A stretch of 64,000 nucleotides of DNA from Massilia agrisoli (lineage in GTDB: Bacteria > Pseudomonadota > Gammaproteobacteria > Burkholderiales > Burkholderiaceae_D). The DNA is taken from contig NZ_JAJHPV010000004.1 of assembly GCF_020831365.1 (NCBI RefSeq), positions 496,001 through 560,000 of the forward strand. The letters are read 5' to 3'. A program made the position numbers and the translations under genes. This document shows, piece by piece, positions 61,505-64,000 of the stretch (position 1 is its first letter; each line of letters starts with the position of its first letter). Under the pieces are notes generated by a model that was given only the letters and a program-made list of their open reading frames with translations, ran no database searches and was not told where the DNA came from.

Positions 61505-64000
61505 ATGAGACATCCACACTTAAAACAGCTGGCGCTGGCCGCCGCGCTTGCGTTCGCTACATTGTCGGCCCAGGCCGAAGCGCCGTATTCCTTCGCCGCC
61601 ACACCCGGCAAGCTTCCCAAGAACATCGTGCCGGTGCTGTACACCGCCCACCTTGTGCCCAATCTTGCGGACAACACGTTTTCCGGGACGCAAACCATCG
61701 ACATCGACGTATTGACGCCAGCCTCGCGCATCGTGCTCAACGCCGCCAACATGCAGTTCGACGCGGCCAGCCTGTCCGGCAGCGCCATCGGCGAGATCGC
61801 GCTGCGCGCGCAAGTGGACGACAAAGAAGAAACCGTCGCCTTCGACGTCGGCCGCCAGCTTGCCCCGGGCCGCTACCAGCTCACGCTGGCGTTTCGTGGC
61901 CAGATCAACCGCGAAGCGCGCGGCATGTTCCACATGGATTACAAGGCAGGCAGCGACGCCAAAAGGATGCTGGCCACCACCATGGAGCCGACCGACGCGC
62001 GCCGCATGCTGCCGACCTGGGACGAACCGGCCTTCCGCGCAAGGTACAAGCTGTCGGTCGATGTGCCGGCCAGCTTCCAGGCCTATTCCAACACCCCGGT
62101 CGAAAAGCAGGAGACCCTCGCCGGCGGCATGCAGCGCATCCGCTTCGGCCCGACGCCCAAGATGCCGAGCTACCTGGTGGTGCTGGTCGCGGGCGAGCTG
62201 GAACGCATCAGCGACCGCCACAACGGCGTCGACATCGGGGTCGTCACGACCGCAGGCAAGAAGGACACCGGCAAGTTCGCGCTCGAGTCGACCAAACGCC
62301 TGCTGGGCTACTTCAATAACTACTTCGGCCAGCCGTACCCGCTGGCCAAGCTAGACCAGATCGCCATCCCGGGCGGTTTCAACGGCGCCATGGAAAACTG
62401 GGGCGGCATCGTCTACAACGAAGCGACCTTGCTGTACGACCCGAAGAAGAGCCCCGACCACGTGCGCCAGGGCTCATTCGAGATCAACGCCCACGAGGTG
62501 GCGCACCAGTGGTTCGGCAACCTGGTCACGATGGCGTGGTGGGACAACCTCTGGCTCAACGAAGGTTTCGCCTCGTGGATGGCGACCAAGGCGACCGACC
62601 ATTTCTACCCTGACTGGCGGCCTTTCCTGCACAGCATGGCCGAGCGCGACTACGTGATGGAGCTGGACGCGCGCAAGACCACGCATCCGATCCAGACGCC
62701 GGTGCAAAACGAGTCGCAGGCGGCCGACGCCTTCGACGCGATCACCTACACCAAGGGCCAGGCATTCCTGCGCATGCTGGAAGCCTACCTGGGCGAGCGC
62801 GACTTCCGCAAAGGGATCCGCAGCTACATGGATAAGCACCAGTACTCGAACACCACCACCGCCGACTTGTGGGCCGCGCTGGAAAAGGCGTCCGGCAAGC
62901 CGGTCGCGAAGCTGGCCTCCGACTGGACCACCCAGCCGGGCTTCCCGGTCCTGAAGGTCGAGCAAAGCTGCGAGGGCGGCAAGCGGCGCGTCACCTTGTC
63001 GCAGCAGCAGTTCCGGCTCGACGAGCCGGCAAAGGAGCAGCGCCTGTGGAACGTGCCCGTGCAGGTCGGTACCGTCGGCGGCAAGGCCTACTACACGCTG
63101 CTGGCAGGACCGGGCACCACCATCACGCAGGCCGGCTGCGACGCGGCGCTGGTGGTCGATCCGCACAGCGTCGGCTACTTCCGCGTCCAGTACGACACCG
63201 CGTCCTTCGATGCGCTGTCGGGCCAGGCCGCGCGCCTGCCCGACACCACGCGCTTCAAGCTGCTGTCCGACACCTGGAGCATGGTGCAGGCAGGCCGGCT
63301 TGACCTCGGCAGCTACCTGAAGCTGGTGTCGGGCTATGGCGACGAGCCGCGGCTGGTGGTGTGGGCCACGATTCTCACCAACCTGGGGATGTTGGATCGC
63401 ATGGCGCAAGGCGAGCCGGAACAAAAGCTGATCCGCCGTTACCTCGTGCAGGTCGTCAAGCCGCGCTTCAGCAAGCTTGGATGGGACGAACGGCCAGCCG
63501 ACTCGATTGAAGACAAGCAGATGCGCGCGATGATGGCGGCTGCGCTGGCGCGCGCCGGCGACCCTGAGGCCATCGCGCAAGCGCGCGCGCGCTTCGCCCG
63601 CTTCCAGGCCGACCCGTCCAGCGTCAGCCCGGAGATGATCGACTTTACGCTCAGCGTCACGGGCCGCTATGCCGATGCGGCCACGTACGAGACCTTGTCG
63701 AACAAGACGATGACGGCGCAAACTGGCGAGGAGCGAAACCGCTATGGCCGCGCGCTGACGAACGCGCTCGATCCGGCACTGTCGGCGCGCACGCTGGAGA
63801 AGGCCCTGTCGCCCGACCTGCCGGCGCAGCTGGCCACCCGGATCGTTCCCGACGTCGCGCGCAGCGAGCATATCGACCAGGCATGGGAGTTCGCCGTCAG
63901 GAATCGTGACGCCCTGATGAAAAACCAGGACGCGATCGGGCGCAACCGCGCCTTCCCGAGCATCGTTGGCGCCTCGGCCGATGCCCGCCACGCCGACCAG
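61505..64000 (+). CDS. M1-family metallo-aminopeptidase, exported (3' end missing)
   Basis: 832 codons are present, the frame running off the right edge without a stop. A signal peptide (LALAAALAFATLSAQAEA) precedes the catalytic part. The M1 signatures are complete: GAMENWG (294-300), HEVAHQWFGNLVT (330-342) and the third zinc ligand in WLNEGFASW. The C-terminal ERAP1-like helical domain starts near residue 530. It should trim peptides in the periplasm. GAGA precedes the ATG. Confidence 0.93.
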   Translation, partial: MRHPHLKQLALAAALAFATLSAQAEAPYSFAATPGKLPKNIVPVLYTAHLVPNLADNTFSGTQTIDIDVLTPASRIVLNAANMQFDAASLSGSAIGEIALRAQVDDKEETVAFDVGRQLAPGRYQLTLAFRGQINREARGMFHMDYKAGSDAKRMLATTMEPTDARRMLPTWDEPAFRARYKLSVDVPASFQAYSNTPVEKQETLAGGMQRIRFGPTPKMPSYLVVLVAGELERISDRHNGVDIGVVTTAGKKDTGKFALESTKRLLGYFNNYFGQPYPLAKLDQIAIPGGFNGAMENWGGIVYNEATLLYDPKKSPDHVRQGSFEINAHEVAHQWFGNLVTMAWWDNLWLNEGFASWMATKATDHFYPDWRPFLHSMAERDYVMELDARKTTHPIQTPVQNESQAADAFDAITYTKGQAFLRMLEAYLGERDFRKGIRSYMDKHQYSNTTTADLWAALEKASGKPVAKLASDWTTQPGFPVLKVEQSCEGGKRRVTLSQQQFRLDEPAKEQRLWNVPVQVGTVGGKAYYTLLAGPGTTITQAGCDAALVVDPHSVGYFRVQYDTASFDALSGQAARLPDTTRFKLLSDTWSMVQAGRLDLGSYLKLVSGYGDEPRLVVWATILTNLGMLDRMAQGEPEQKLIRRYLVQVVKPRFSKLGWDERPADSIEDKQMRAMMAAALARAGDPEAIAQARARFARFQADPSSVSPEMIDFTLSVTGRYADAATYETLSNKTMTAQTGEERNRYGRALTNALDPALSARTLEKALSPDLPAQLATRIVPDVARSEHIDQAWEFAVRNRDALMKNQDAIGRNRAFPSIVGASADARHADQ

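Overview
The window is high-GC bacterial chromosome and reads as a member of the Oxalobacteraceae close to Massilia/Telluria (Betaproteobacteria). This rests on gene content and order recognised by eye, not on a database search: rpsP-rimM-trmD-rplS followed by a CoA pyrophosphatase Nudix gene, a CobD/CbiB-like membrane protein and a DUF3579 gene; an isolated gspA-gspB pair; DUF3597 and host-attachment proteins; FliA-type promoters; and families of short palindromic intergenic repeats. I saw no rRNA, tRNA, CRISPR array, prophage or insertion sequence.

Layout. 1-6 kb: LysR regulator (cut by the left edge) divergent from an MFS exporter, a class III CoA-transferase, a CPA2 cation/proton antiporter and a host-attachment protein. 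6-10 kb: a two-domain GH1 / RmlD-like protein, then trpS behind what looks like a complete ribosome-mediated attenuator with a leader peptide carrying tandem Trp codons. 10-19 kb: small envelope or unknown proteins, a 1178-residue RTX/DUF11 repeat protein convergent with a metzincin lipoprotein protease, and an AT-richer stretch ending in a LuxR-type regulator whose receiver domain lacks the phospho-acceptor Asp. 19-31 kb: ugpQ, alaS, a TusA-like protein, a TPR protein, etfB-etfA-acyl-CoA dehydrogenase and a lipoprotein with an HELAH motif. 31-39 kb: VOC protein and GlxA-type regulator, ParD-like/map pair, TM2 protein, ribosomal/tRNA-modification operon, Nudix, CobD-like, DUF3579 and CBS proteins. 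39-50 kb: SDR, flavodoxin-like and TPR proteins, the N-acetylglucosamine catabolic operon (kinase, nagA, SIS deaminase, GH3 hexosaminidase), and a beta-helix protein of alternating GSGD/GPGD repeats. 50-64 kb: LysR, gspA-gspB, mobB, a FliA-controlled motility protein, a bufferin-like metallophore precursor with a fused maturase, DUF883 and S4 proteins, fumC, a FimV-like protein, a FliT-like protein with its own FliA promoter, an HDOD protein and an M1 aminopeptidase cut by the right edge.

How genes work together. The etf and acyl-CoA dehydrogenase genes form a beta-oxidation electron-transfer unit. The nag genes convert internalised GlcNAc or muropeptide sugars to fructose-6-phosphate, apparently under a repeat-type operator. 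The bufferin pair forms a minimal RiPP/metal-buffering unit. Two FliA promoters tie the YjfB-like and FliT-like genes to flagellar assembly although no other flagellar gene is present.

The most interesting signal is the trpS leader: a 14-codon peptide ending in Trp-Trp-Arg-Arg, followed by mutually exclusive hairpins and a canonical terminator, 40 bases before trpS.
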